Assembly (NCBI GenBank): GCA_014804425.1
Contig: JAAUZV010000002.1
Span: 1 to 56,080 of the forward strand
DNA: 56,080 nucleotides
Origin: Lachnospiraceae bacterium
GTDB taxonomy: Bacteria; Bacillota; Clostridia; Lachnospirales; Lachnospiraceae
Direction of reading: 5' to 3'
Below are positions 1 to 7,799 of this stretch, piece after piece; position 1 is the stretch's first letter; every line of letters starts with the position of its first letter. The position numbers were made by a program, and so were the translations under genes. The notes under the pieces are model-generated. The model made no database searches. It was not told the origin of the DNA and saw nothing but the letters and a program-made list of their open reading frames with translations.

Positions 1-12
1 ACAGTTCCATAA

Positions 13-101
13 GCAGGCACTATGAAAACGCCGGTACTTACATGCGGTATTTTCGCATGTTATGTACCGCTGCGTTTGAATTGTAGCGAGAGCGTGCCTG
101 C
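13..101. other. Structured non-coding element (nested inverted repeats)
   Basis: An outer pair GCAGGCAC (13-20) and GTGCCTGC (94-101) encloses a long hairpin: CGGTAC (32-37) pairs with GTACCG (64-69), and inside it ACATGCG (40-46) pairs with CGCATGT (54-60) around a seven-base loop. There is no T-run after it, so a simple terminator is not obvious. The remaining bases up to the Fic-like gene show no clear promoter. The window edge prevents knowing which upstream gene it belongs to. Confidence 0.4.
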
Positions 102-191
102 GTTGGATTGTATATTTTGCACAGTCGCACAACCTTAATTATGCGTTTCGCAATCGCCTAATATGAAATGATTAGCATGGAGGAGATCACG

Positions 192-839
192 ATGCTTACG
201 AGGGAACAGAATCTGTTTTTGGCGAAGAAGACATTTGTCGAATTGGTCTATAATACAGCGTATATAGAGGGCTGCAATGTAACATTTCCGCAGACGCAGA
301 CCATTATAGACGGTGCGGTGGTAAACGGAGTGGCAGTTGATGATATTCAGACAGTTCTTAATCTGCGGGATGCATGGAAATATTGTATAGAAAATGTAGA
401 CATCACAATAGATTTGGATTATATATGCAGAATAAATGAATTTGTTTCCAGAAATGAAAGCCTGCAATGGGGAGTTTTAAGAAATGGGAAAGTCGGAGTT
501 GGCGATTTTATCCCCACCATTCCGATTAAGGAGGAAGTATTAAAGGAAATTGACAGGATGAATACAATAGAAGATTCAGAGGAAAGAGCTTTCGAATTTT
601 TTTCATATATTTGTAAACAACAGCTTTTTTGGGATGGAAATAAAAGAACAGCGACAATCGTTGCGAGTAAGATTTTGATTGAATCTGGAAATGGCATTTT
701 AACGATTGGAAAAGATCATGCGGAAGAATTTAATATCACATTAAATAATTGGTATTTGAAAAATGAATTAAAGCCGCTTAAAGATTGTTTGAAGAAATGC
801 ATAAAAACATTGGAAATAGAAACGAATGAGAACCACTAA
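192..839 (+). CDS. Fic/Doc-family protein with catalytic His replaced by Gln
   Basis: The 215-residue product has a Fic core: the motif at residues 144-153 reads QLFWDGNKRT, where canonical Fic enzymes have HPFxDGNGR. The phosphate-anchor part (DGNKR) is intact but the catalytic histidine position is Gln144. Residues 22-27 (TAYIEG) match the (S/T)xxxE(G/N) inhibitory helix of class II Fic proteins, with the inhibitory Glu at 26. Family knowledge: Fic enzymes transfer AMP or other nucleotide moieties to protein hydroxyls, using the His as base. I chose the ATG at 192 because GGAGGAG lies seven bases upstream; an in-frame ATG at 168 lacks such a site. The gene is clearly richer in A+T than its neighbours, consistent with acquisition. 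A changed chemistry or an inactive regulator are both possible. Confidence 0.75.
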   Translation: MLTREQNLFLAKKTFVELVYNTAYIEGCNVTFPQTQTIIDGAVVNGVAVDDIQTVLNLRDAWKYCIENVDITIDLDYICRINEFVSRNESLQWGVLRNGKVGVGDFIPTIPIKEEVLKEIDRMNTIEDSEERAFEFFSYICKQQLFWDGNKRTATIVASKILIESGNGILTIGKDHAEEFNITLNNWYLKNELKPLKDCLKKCIKTLEIETNENH

Positions 840-860
840 TGGGTATCATGCAAAAAATAC

Positions 861-889
861 TTGCATTCACATCCATGTTATGGTAAACT
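861..889 (+). promoter_or_regulatory. Probable sigma-A promoter of rplS
   Basis: TTGCAT (861-866) and TAAACT (884-889) are separated by 17 bases, about 80 bases upstream of the rplS start. It fits the vegetative consensus in eight of twelve positions. Confidence 0.45.
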
Positions 890-969
890 ATGCACGTTGC
901 AATAAAAAGATGGTCCTCTGTTACGCATACGTATTAAGAACATCCAGTATATCGTAAGGAGATAGAGAA

Positions 970-1317
970 ATGAACAACATGATTAAGGAAATCGAAGACG
1001 AGCAGTTAAAGAAAGAGGTTCCGCAGTTCAATGTCGGCGACACGGTACGTGTATACGGCAAGATCAAAGAGGGTAACCGTGAGAGAATCCAGATTTTTGA
1101 GGGAACGGTATTAAAGAAGCAGGGCGGAAGCAATCGTGCAACCTTTACCGTACGCAAGAACTCTAATGGAATCGGCGTAGAGAAGACATGGCCGCTGCAT
1201 TCCCCGAACGTGGAGAAGGTAGAAGTAGTCCGCACCGGTAAGGTAAGAAGAGCGAAACTGAATTACTTAAGAAACCGTGTCGGCAAGAAGGCAAAGGTAA
1301 AAGAGCTTGTAAAATAA
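970..1317 (+). CDS. rplS: 50S ribosomal protein L19
   Basis: The 115-residue, very basic protein has the L19 fold signatures: [16 protein letters not shown] near residues 20-35, [11 protein letters not shown] near 42-52, and the C-terminal [20 protein letters not shown] tail. L19 sits at the 30S-50S interface. The start has AAGGAG eight bases upstream. Length equals the usual bacterial L19. A hairpin terminator follows the stop by about 18 bases, so most transcripts probably end there, although the next gene (lepB) is traditionally linked to rplS in Firmicutes. Confidence 0.97.
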   Translation: MNNMIKEIEDEQLKKEVPQFNVGDTVRVYGKIKEGNRERIQIFEGTVLKKQGGSNRATFTVRKNSNGIGVEKTWPLHSPNVEKVEVVRTGKVRRAKLNYLRNRVGKKAKVKELVK

Positions 1318-1334
1318 GAAGCGGTGGATCAGGA

Positions 1335-1365
1335 GGGACAGATACATTGGTATCCGTCCCTTTTT
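1335..1365 (+). terminator. Intrinsic terminator after rplS
   Basis: An 11-base stem with one mismatch (1335-1345 with 1350-1360), loop ATTG, followed by TTTTT. Placed directly after rplS. Confidence 0.85.
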
Positions 1366-1369
1366 CAGC

Positions 1370-1391
1370 TTATAGGAAATTTCGTAGTACT
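1370..1391. repeat. 22-base intergenic motif, copy 1
   Basis: The motif begins TTATAGGAAATTTC and ends TAGTACT. A second copy at 12242-12263 differs in one base. Both copies start two to four bases after the T-run of a terminator hairpin. Function unknown; it could carry promoter or RNA-processing information. Confidence 0.6.
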
Positions 1392-1414
1392 ATATTGGCG
1401 TAGGGAAAAAGAGC

Positions 1415-1996
1415 ATGGCAAGAAAAAAGGGATTGCATTTTTATCAGAAAAAGAAAAAATTGAATAGATCCGTACTGCGGGAGTGCGCCACCGTGGCGTT
1501 CTGTATGGCAGTTGCCGTTTTTCTTGCGTTTGTGATCATTTACTGTATCGGTATTAAAACGAGCGTGATCGGAGATTCCATGAGTCCGACGCTGACAAAC
1601 GGGCAGGAGATCCTGATCAATCAACTGGTGTATACGGTATCTTCGCCCAAGCGCGGCGATGTGATCGTTTTTTTACCGAACGGAAACCAAAACGCGCATT
1701 ACTATGTGAAGCGGGTGGTCGGGCTTCCGGGAGAGACCGTCCAAATACGGAACGGGCAGGTTTACATTGACGGGGAGCGTTACCATGGCATGGAGTACGA
1801 CAAAATCTCCGATGCGGGGATTGCGGAATATCCTGTCACACTTGAAAAAAACGAGTATTTTGTTCTGGGTGACAATGTGAACAGCAGCGAGGACAGCCGG
1901 TCGGCCAATATCGGTGTCGTACATGGCGATGACATTATCGGAAAGGCATGGTTTCACATGAAGGGCGCCAATGAGGGCATGGGATTTATCGAATAG
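1415..1996 (+). CDS. lepB: Type I signal peptidase
   Basis: A 193-residue S26-family protease. A Lys/Arg-rich cytoplasmic start is followed by a single membrane anchor (about residues 26-46). Box B, GDSMSPTL, places the nucleophile at Ser55; box D, YYVKRVVGLPGE, places the general base at Lys99; box E, GDNVNSSEDSR, is near residues 152-162. It cleaves signal peptides from exported proteins on the outer face of the membrane. It lies six bases upstream of rbgA, and a second paralogue follows rbgA, as in several Clostridia. The ribosome binding site (AGGG) is weak. Confidence 0.95.
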   Translation: MARKKGLHFYQKKKKLNRSVLRECATVAFCMAVAVFLAFVIIYCIGIKTSVIGDSMSPTLTNGQEILINQLVYTVSSPKRGDVIVFLPNGNQNAHYYVKRVVGLPGETVQIRNGQVYIDGERYHGMEYDKISDAGIAEYPVTLEKNEYFVLGDNVNSSEDSRSANIGVVHGDDIIGKAWFHMKGANEGMGFIE

Positions 1997-2002
1997 AGGT
2001 GC

Positions 2003-2860
2003 ATGAAGATGAACGTACAATGGTATCCCGGTCATATGACGAAGGCAAAGCGTATGATGAAGGAGGATATGAAGCTGATCGATCTGGTGATCGAGCTGGT
2101 TGACGCGCGCATCCCGTACAGTAGCCGTAATCCTGACATTGATTCGCTTGCGGGTAACAAATCGCGCGTACTTCTGCTGAATAAGGCGGATCTCGCCGAC
2201 GATAAAAAAAATAAGCTGTGGGCGCAGTATTACCGTGAAAAAGGATGCTTCGTGCTGGAGATCAACAGCAAAACACGGAGCGGCATGAAACAGCTTTCCC
2301 AGCTTGTCAGGGAAGCCTGTCAGGAAAAGATTGAGCGCGACCGGCGCAGGGGGATCAAAAACCGTCCGATCCGCGCAATGGTAGCCGGTATCCCGAATGT
2401 CGGAAAGTCTACGTTCATTAATACCTTTGTCGGTCAAAGCTGTACGAAGACGGGCAATCGCCCGGGTGTGACAAAGGGAAAACAGTGGATCAGAGTCAAT
2501 AAGGAGCTGGAGCTTTTGGATACGCCGGGTATTTTGTGGCCGAAATTTGAAGATCCGCTTGTGGGGCAGCATCTTGCCTTTATCGGCTCGATCAATGATG
2601 AGATCTTACAGACGGAGGAGCTTGCGCTTTCTCTGATTTCGCTGTTACAAAAAATATATCCGCAGGCATTGCCGGACCGTTATCAGCTTGCGGGAGAGCA
2701 GGAGGCGCCTGTCGTACTGGAAGAAATCTGTAAACGGCGGGGATGCTATAAAAAGGGAATGGAGCCGGATTATTATAAAGCGGCAGGCTTGCTGCTGGAC
2801 GAGTTCAGAAATGGACAGTTAGGAAAAATGACACTTGAAATTCCTATGGAATCATTTTAA
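2003..2860 (+). CDS. rbgA: Ribosome biogenesis GTPase YlqF/RbgA
   Basis: A 285-residue circularly permuted GTPase: the G4 motif NKAD (residues 60-63) precedes G1 GIPNVGKS (129-136) and G3 DTPG. The N-terminal WYPGHMTKAKR and the C-terminal helical RNA-binding domain are typical. The protein assists a late step of 50S subunit assembly. The neighbour order rplS-lepB-rbgA-lepB-rnhB is that known from Gram-positives. The start has GAGGTG just upstream; an alternative ATG lies two codons later. Confidence 0.95.
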   Translation: MKMNVQWYPGHMTKAKRMMKEDMKLIDLVIELVDARIPYSSRNPDIDSLAGNKSRVLLLNKADLADDKKNKLWAQYYREKGCFVLEINSKTRSGMKQLSQLVREACQEKIERDRRRGIKNRPIRAMVAGIPNVGKSTFINTFVGQSCTKTGNRPGVTKGKQWIRVNKELELLDTPGILWPKFEDPLVGQHLAFIGSINDEILQTEELALSLISLLQKIYPQALPDRYQLAGEQEAPVVLEEICKRRGCYKKGMEPDYYKAAGLLLDEFRNGQLGKMTLEIPMESF

Positions 2861-2924
2861 TATAGGAATAAGGGCATTTGCTATTTTGATAAGGGGTAAA
2901 GCAGAGCAGTCTGTGAAAAGAGAT

Positions 2925-3539
2925 ATGGGAATTGACGACAGAGAAATGGCAAGGAGAAGGAAAGACAGGAAAAAGCGGCAGGCGGAGGAAGACGAAAAGC
3001 GGATGACGCTCGGTCAGGAAATCCTGCAAATGAGCATTTATCTGCTGATTGTTCTATGCGTGACGTTTCTGTTGATCCATTATGTCGGACAGCGCACCCG
3101 CGTACAGGGAGACAGCATGCGCCCGACGCTGCATGACGGTGATAATCTGATCGTGGATAAGCTGTCTTATCGGTTTGTTGAACCGCAGCGGTTTGACATC
3201 ATTGTTTTTCCTTATGAGCATAGGGAAAAAACGTATTATATCAAACGGATCATCGGTTTGCCGGGCGAACGTGTGCGCATCGATCAGGAGGGGACGATCT
3301 ATATTAACGGCGAGGTTCTGCAGGAAGATTACGGTGCGGAAGTGATGCTGAGTCCGGGACGTGCGGTGGCGGAGATCACGCTTGGCAAGGATGAATATTT
3401 TGTACTTGGGGATAACCGCAATAACAGCTCTGACAGCAGGGACCCATCCGTAGGCAATATTCATCGGGACCGGATCATCGGTAAGGCATGGGTTCGTATC
3501 TGGCCGCTTTCTGATTTCGGATTTTTGAAACATCAATAG
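2925..3539 (+). CDS. lepB: Type I signal peptidase, second paralogue
   Basis: From the ATG at 2925 the product has 204 residues: a charged Arg/Lys/Glu-rich cytoplasmic tail (1-27), one membrane anchor (about 36-54), box B GDSMRPTL with Ser64, box D YYIKRIIGLPGE with Lys107, and box E GDNRNNSSDSRDP. The frame is open upstream to 2835, overlapping rbgA, and GTG at 2913 is another candidate; AAGGGG at 2891 is rather far from either, so the exact start is uncertain. Two signal peptidases flanking rbgA suggest duplication with possible division of substrates. Confidence 0.92.
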   Translation: MGIDDREMARRRKDRKKRQAEEDEKRMTLGQEILQMSIYLLIVLCVTFLLIHYVGQRTRVQGDSMRPTLHDGDNLIVDKLSYRFVEPQRFDIIVFPYEHREKTYYIKRIIGLPGERVRIDQEGTIYINGEVLQEDYGAEVMLSPGRAVAEITLGKDEYFVLGDNRNNSSDSRDPSVGNIHRDRIIGKAWVRIWPLSDFGFLKHQ

Positions 3540-3572
3540 AATTGCTTTCTTTTGCATTTCGGGGGGAAGGGC

Positions 3573-4331
3573 ATGGGTACGATCGGAGAGATAAAAGCAC
3601 GGTTACAGGCGGCCGCAATCGCAGAGCTGCCATCTTTTATCAAGGAGCATGAGGGTGATACAAGAAAAAGCGTACAGGATCTTGTCGTAAAAGCGCGCAG
3701 AGAGATGGAGGCGTATGAAAAGGAATGCGCCCGCATGGAAGTAATGTTTTCCTATGAGCGGAAGTATGCGGAGTACGCCTATATCTGCGGGATTGACGAG
3801 GCGGGGCGCGGACCGCTTGCGGGACCGGTCGTGGCGGGAGCAGTTATTCTGCCGAAGAATTGCGGTCTGTTATATCTCAATGATTCCAAGCAGCTGTCGG
3901 CAAAAAAGCGGGAAGAGTTGTATCCGCAGATCATGGAACAGGCAGTCGCAGTCGGAATCGGGCTTGTCGCTCCTGAACGGATCGACGAGATCAATATTTT
4001 ACAGGCGACGTATGAGGCGATGCGCGAGGCTGTCGGCAAGCTGAGCGTAAAACCTGATTTATTATTAAACGATGCCGTGACGATTCCGGAGATAACGATC
4101 CGTCAGGTGCCGATCATCAAGGGAGATGCCAAGAGCGCTTCCATCGCGGCGGCGAGTATTGTCGCGAAGGTGACGAGAGACCGCCTGATGGTGCAGTATG
4201 ACGAACAGTATCCCCAATACGGGTTTGCGTCAAATATGGGTTACGGTGCCGCGGCGCATATCGAGGCACTGAAAAAATACGGGGCGACACCGATCCACCG
4301 GAGAACCTTTATCAAAAACTTTGTGGGGTAG
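3573..4331 (+). CDS. rnhB: Ribonuclease HII
   Basis: The 252-residue enzyme removes ribonucleotides and RNA primers from RNA-DNA hybrids. The catalytic motif GIDEAGRGPLAGPVVAGAV (Asp75, Glu76) starts near residue 73, NDSKQLSAKKR and KGDAKSASIAAASIVAKVTRD supply the other acidic residues, and HRRTFIKNF is near the end. About 70 residues precede the catalytic domain, as in Bacillus RnhB. I chose ATG 3573 because GGGGGGAAGG lies a few bases upstream; the ATG at 3552 has no such signal. Confidence 0.95.
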   Translation: MGTIGEIKARLQAAAIAELPSFIKEHEGDTRKSVQDLVVKARREMEAYEKECARMEVMFSYERKYAEYAYICGIDEAGRGPLAGPVVAGAVILPKNCGLLYLNDSKQLSAKKREELYPQIMEQAVAVGIGLVAPERIDEINILQATYEAMREAVGKLSVKPDLLLNDAVTIPEITIRQVPIIKGDAKSASIAAASIVAKVTRDRLMVQYDEQYPQYGFASNMGYGAAAHIEALKKYGATPIHRRTFIKNFVG

Positions 4332-4459
4332 GGCGCAGGATGAAGAAATCTGATACCAAGGGTTCAAGGCATGCAGGATAGGGAAATGAAAGATAGAAAT
4401 TAAGAAGAAACAGAGAATGAAAAGCATGAATCATCAAACAGGAAGGAGGGGATGGGCAT

Positions 4460-6379
4460 ATGAGCGTGAACCTGTCCGATTATGTGGGCGGTAAGAGTAG
4501 TGTCAGTCAGACAGCCGGTGTGCGCGGCGGTACGGATGTATCCGGCTTATCAAACCGGAATGTGCCGGAGCTGAACCTAAAGGCGGGAGAACAGCTTCGC
4601 GGCACCGTGATCGAGGCGGATGCAGGAAAGGTCATGATCGAAACAAAGGATCATGGCGTGTTCATGGCACGTTTGGAAAACGGAATGCAGGTGAATAAGG
4701 GTGACGTGCTGGATTTTGAGGTGCGCGGCATGCAGGGAAGGCAGATCACACTCACTCCTCTTTATTCCAATATGAGCGTGGATTCCAGTGCGTTGAAGGC
4801 ATTACAGGCGGCAGCTCTGCCTGTAACGGATGCGCATGTGCGGATGGTAAACGAAATGATGAGTCAGGGCATGGGGATTGACAGACAATCCCTTCATGGC
4901 ATGGCGGGACTTGTCGGACAATATCAGACAGCATCCCCGGAGCTGCTCGTACAGATGAAGCAGCTCGGCATCCCGATTTCCAATGACAGTGTCATGCAGA
5001 TGGAGAGTTATCGGAATAATACGGCGCAGATCGTAAACGGCTTTGGAGAAGTCGGAGAGCAGGTAAGCGGACTGATGCGGGAGATGGCGGCAAACGGTGA
5101 ATATGAAGCGCTTGGCAGACTTTTTACCGAAGCGGCGAAGCTGTTTGCGGAGGGAGAACTTGCGGAAGGGTTGGCCGGGCGCGTGTCGGACGGCGCAGCC
5201 AGTCAGACGGCGGACGGCATGCAGGACGGAGTGGTGCGTATCGTCGCGGACGGCAGTGCGGACGGAGAAGCCGGAGCGGGGAACAGCTTACATACACCGG
5301 CAGATGACAGCATGCAGGATGGCATCGTGCGCCTTGTTTCGGATGGCGGGATACCGAAAGAAACCGGGATACAGCCTGACGGCACAGCCGCGGCGGAGGC
5401 GGAAGGCGGTGCGCAGAGAACCGCGGACAATCCGAAAGAAGGCATGTCTCGTCTGATGGCGGACGGTAGCATGGTAGGAAACGGCGGCACGCGGCCGGAT
5501 GGTGTGAATGGGACGGAAACGGGAGACCACGCACAGAAGACAGCCGCGGGGAGCCTGAATCAGGACGGATCACCTGTCGCGGACAGCAGCATATCCGGGG
5601 AAGGCGGCGTACGTACGGATGGTCAGCAGGATCTGTTTTCCGCATTTTTGAAAAATCTTTCGGATGCGTATGCAAAGCAGGGACAAAACCCACAGTTCTA
5701 CCGCGGTGTGGGACAGGAATTAGCGAGGCTGTTAGAGGAACCGCAGTTTCGGACATCTTTTCAAAACGCCATGGTTAAAAAATGGCTTTTAACGCCGCAG
5801 GAGACGGCCTCCAAGGAGCAGGTGCAGGAGTTGTATGAAACGGTGCTGCGTCAGACAGGGCAGTTAAAGCAGCTTCTTGCGGATGCGGGAAGACAGGATT
5901 CTCCCGCCATGAAGAGCCTTCAGAATATGGAGCGGGACGTGGAGTTCTTAAATGAACTGAACCAGAATTTTGCGTATGTGCAGCTTCCGCTCAAAATGAG
6001 CGGACAGCATGCGAACGGCGATCTGTATGTCTACACGAATAAGAAAGGATTTGCGGGCAGGGACGGTGCGGTGACGGCGTTTCTGCATCTTGGCATGGAT
6101 CACCTCGGCGATATGGATATTTATGTTGCGCTGCAAAATCAGAAGGTGAGTACAAAATTTTATTTAGAGGACGACTCCGTCATTGATTTTTTGGAAGCGC
6201 ACATGGATGAGCTTGACAGGCGGCTTGCCGGAAAGGGTTATGTCATGAAAGCGGAGCTTCTTCGCAAAGATCATGAGGATGGCGGCAATGTGTTCGATCA
6301 GATGCTGAAGGACAGTAAGAACGCGGGGGCAGCGCCGCCGATCCTGTTAAGCAGGCAGTCTTTTGACGCACGGGCATAA
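4460..6379 (+). CDS. YlqG-like protein with FliK C-terminal-like domain
   Basis: A 639-residue protein in the position of Bacillus ylqG (after rnhB). The N-terminal part has a beta-rich segment (about 35-100, LRGTVIEADAGKVMIE). Residues about 250-385 are low-complexity, rich in Asp, Gly, Ala and Ser with degenerate repeats around MQDGVVRIVADGS, MQDGIVRLVSDGG and EGMSRLMADGS. The C-terminal part (about 490-610) resembles the Flg_hook domain of flagellar hook-length protein FliK: a hydrophobic strand pattern with GDLYVYTNKK and LGDMDIYVAL followed by a helix pair. The FlhB-C-like partner ylqH, which usually follows, is absent; a MATE exporter follows instead. The start is well supported by GGAGGGG. 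Role unknown; the FliK similarity is my reading. Confidence 0.7.
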   Translation: MSVNLSDYVGGKSSVSQTAGVRGGTDVSGLSNRNVPELNLKAGEQLRGTVIEADAGKVMIETKDHGVFMARLENGMQVNKGDVLDFEVRGMQGRQITLTPLYSNMSVDSSALKALQAAALPVTDAHVRMVNEMMSQGMGIDRQSLHGMAGLVGQYQTASPELLVQMKQLGIPISNDSVMQMESYRNNTAQIVNGFGEVGEQVSGLMREMAANGEYEALGRLFTEAAKLFAEGELAEGLAGRVSDGAASQTADGMQDGVVRIVADGSADGEAGAGNSLHTPADDSMQDGIVRLVSDGGIPKETGIQPDGTAAAEAEGGAQRTADNPKEGMSRLMADGSMVGNGGTRPDGVNGTETGDHAQKTAAGSLNQDGSPVADSSISGEGGVRTDGQQDLFSAFLKNLSDAYAKQGQNPQFYRGVGQELARLLEEPQFRTSFQNAMVKKWLLTPQETASKEQVQELYETVLRQTGQLKQLLADAGRQDSPAMKSLQNMERDVEFLNELNQNFAYVQLPLKMSGQHANGDLYVYTNKKGFAGRDGAVTAFLHLGMDHLGDMDIYVALQNQKVSTKFYLEDDSVIDFLEAHMDELDRRLAGKGYVMKAELLRKDHEDGGNVFDQMLKDSKNAGAAPPILLSRQSFDARA

Positions 6380-6388
6380 GGGGTAAAA

Positions 6389-7759
6389 ATGAACCGGATC
6401 AGTGATGAACAGCTCGGAAATGAAAAAATCGGGAAGCTGATGCTGCAAATGGCAATACCGTCCATTGTTGCGCAGACCGTCAATATTTTATACAGTATTA
6501 TCGACAGAATTTATATCGGACATATCGAGGGAATCGGGACGAACGCGCTTACGGGCGTCGGACTGACCTTACCGATCATCACATTGGTGTCAGCGTTTTC
6601 CGCGTTTGTCGGGGCGGGCGGCGCGCCGCTTGCCGCGATCTTTATGGGAAAAGGGGACAAAAAGCGGGCGGAGCAGATTTTAGGATGCGGCATCTTTATG
6701 CTTGGGATGTTCACCGTCGCGCTCATGGTATTTTTTTATCTGTTCAAGATTCCGCTGCTCTACATGTTTGGGGCATCGGATCAAACGGTCGGCTTTGCAA
6801 ACCGCTATTTGTCGTTTTACCTGATCGGCACGCTCATGGTGCAGCTTTCGCTCGGCTTAAATCCGTTCATCATCAGTCAGGGGCAGGCGCGCGTCGGCAT
6901 GCTGACGATCCTGATCGGCGCGGCGGTAAATATTGTGCTTGATCCGATTTTTATCTTTGTACTGCATATGGATGTGCAGGGCGCGGCGATCGCTACGGTG
7001 ATCTCGCAGACCGTCAGCGCCGTATGGATTTGGTTATTTCTGGCGGGAAAGCGTTCGTCCATCCGTATCCGCAGGGAATATATCAGACCGGATGGGAAAA
7101 ACGGACGTATCATTTTTTCACTTGGTATCTCGCCGTTTATCATGCGTTCGACGGAAAGTCTCATCAGCATTGTCATGAACCGCGGACTTCAGGATTACGG
7201 CGGCGATCTCTATGTCGGATCGCTGACGATCATGCAGAGTCTGATGCAGTTTATCAGTGCGCCGATCGCGGGCTTTACGCAGGGGGTTCAGCCGATCATC
7301 AGCTACAATTTCGGTGCGGGCAGCTTTGATCGTGTGAAAAAAGCATACCGCGCCATGATCGGGATTGTGGTCGGATACGGCTTTGTGAGTACAGCGGTCG
7401 TCATGCTGTTCCCGACGGTATTTGCAGGTTTTTTTGCGAAGGATGCGGAGCTGATCGCCCTGACGGGACGGGTCATTCCGATTTTTATGTGCGGCATGCT
7501 CATTTTCGGATTACAGCAGGGAATCCAGCCGACGTTTCTGGCAACGGGGCAGGCGAAGATCTCACTGTTTTTGGCCATGCTGCGAAAAGTGATCCTGCTT
7601 GTGCCGCTTGCAATCATCCTGCCGCATTTTATCGGTGTGTGGGGCGTCTACATCGCGGAACCGATCTCCGATATCGTATCGGCGGTGACGGCGGGAATTT
7701 TATTTCTTGTCAATATCAGAAAAATACTCTCGAAAGAGAGTGTAGATAAAATACAATAA
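6389..7759 (+). CDS. MATE family multidrug/Na+ antiporter
   Basis: A 456-residue, about 12-helix membrane protein. The N-terminus (KLMLQMAIPSIVAQTVNILYSIIDRIYIGHIEGIG) and the internal repeat around FISAPIAGFTQGVQPIISYNFGAG are hallmark MATE sequences, and the two six-helix halves are recognisable. Such proteins export cationic drugs or metabolites in exchange for Na+ or H+. The gene starts ten bases after the YlqG-like gene with AGGGG upstream and is probably co-transcribed with it. The substrate cannot be deduced. Confidence 0.93.
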   Translation: MNRISDEQLGNEKIGKLMLQMAIPSIVAQTVNILYSIIDRIYIGHIEGIGTNALTGVGLTLPIITLVSAFSAFVGAGGAPLAAIFMGKGDKKRAEQILGCGIFMLGMFTVALMVFFYLFKIPLLYMFGASDQTVGFANRYLSFYLIGTLMVQLSLGLNPFIISQGQARVGMLTILIGAAVNIVLDPIFIFVLHMDVQGAAIATVISQTVSAVWIWLFLAGKRSSIRIRREYIRPDGKNGRIIFSLGISPFIMRSTESLISIVMNRGLQDYGGDLYVGSLTIMQSLMQFISAPIAGFTQGVQPIISYNFGAGSFDRVKKAYRAMIGIVVGYGFVSTAVVMLFPTVFAGFFAKDAELIALTGRVIPIFMCGMLIFGLQQGIQPTFLATGQAKISLFLAMLRKVILLVPLAIILPHFIGVWGVYIAEPISDIVSAVTAGILFLVNIRKILSKESVDKIQ

Positions 7760-7799
7760 AATAAGATGGGTATGAAAAAGGACCTGAAAAGGAGGAATT

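Noticed and set aside
1673..2572. Long minus-strand frame opposite lepB and rbgA
   Set aside because: Both plus-strand genes have full family motifs; the antisense frame is a shadow of their codon bias.
3754..4044. Plus-strand 96-codon frame within rnhB
   Set aside because: It is an alternative frame of the catalytic region of RNase HII.
5124..5756. Minus-strand 210-codon frame opposite the YlqG-like gene
   Set aside because: Pro/Arg/Ser-rich sequence without motifs, mirrors the DG-rich repeats.
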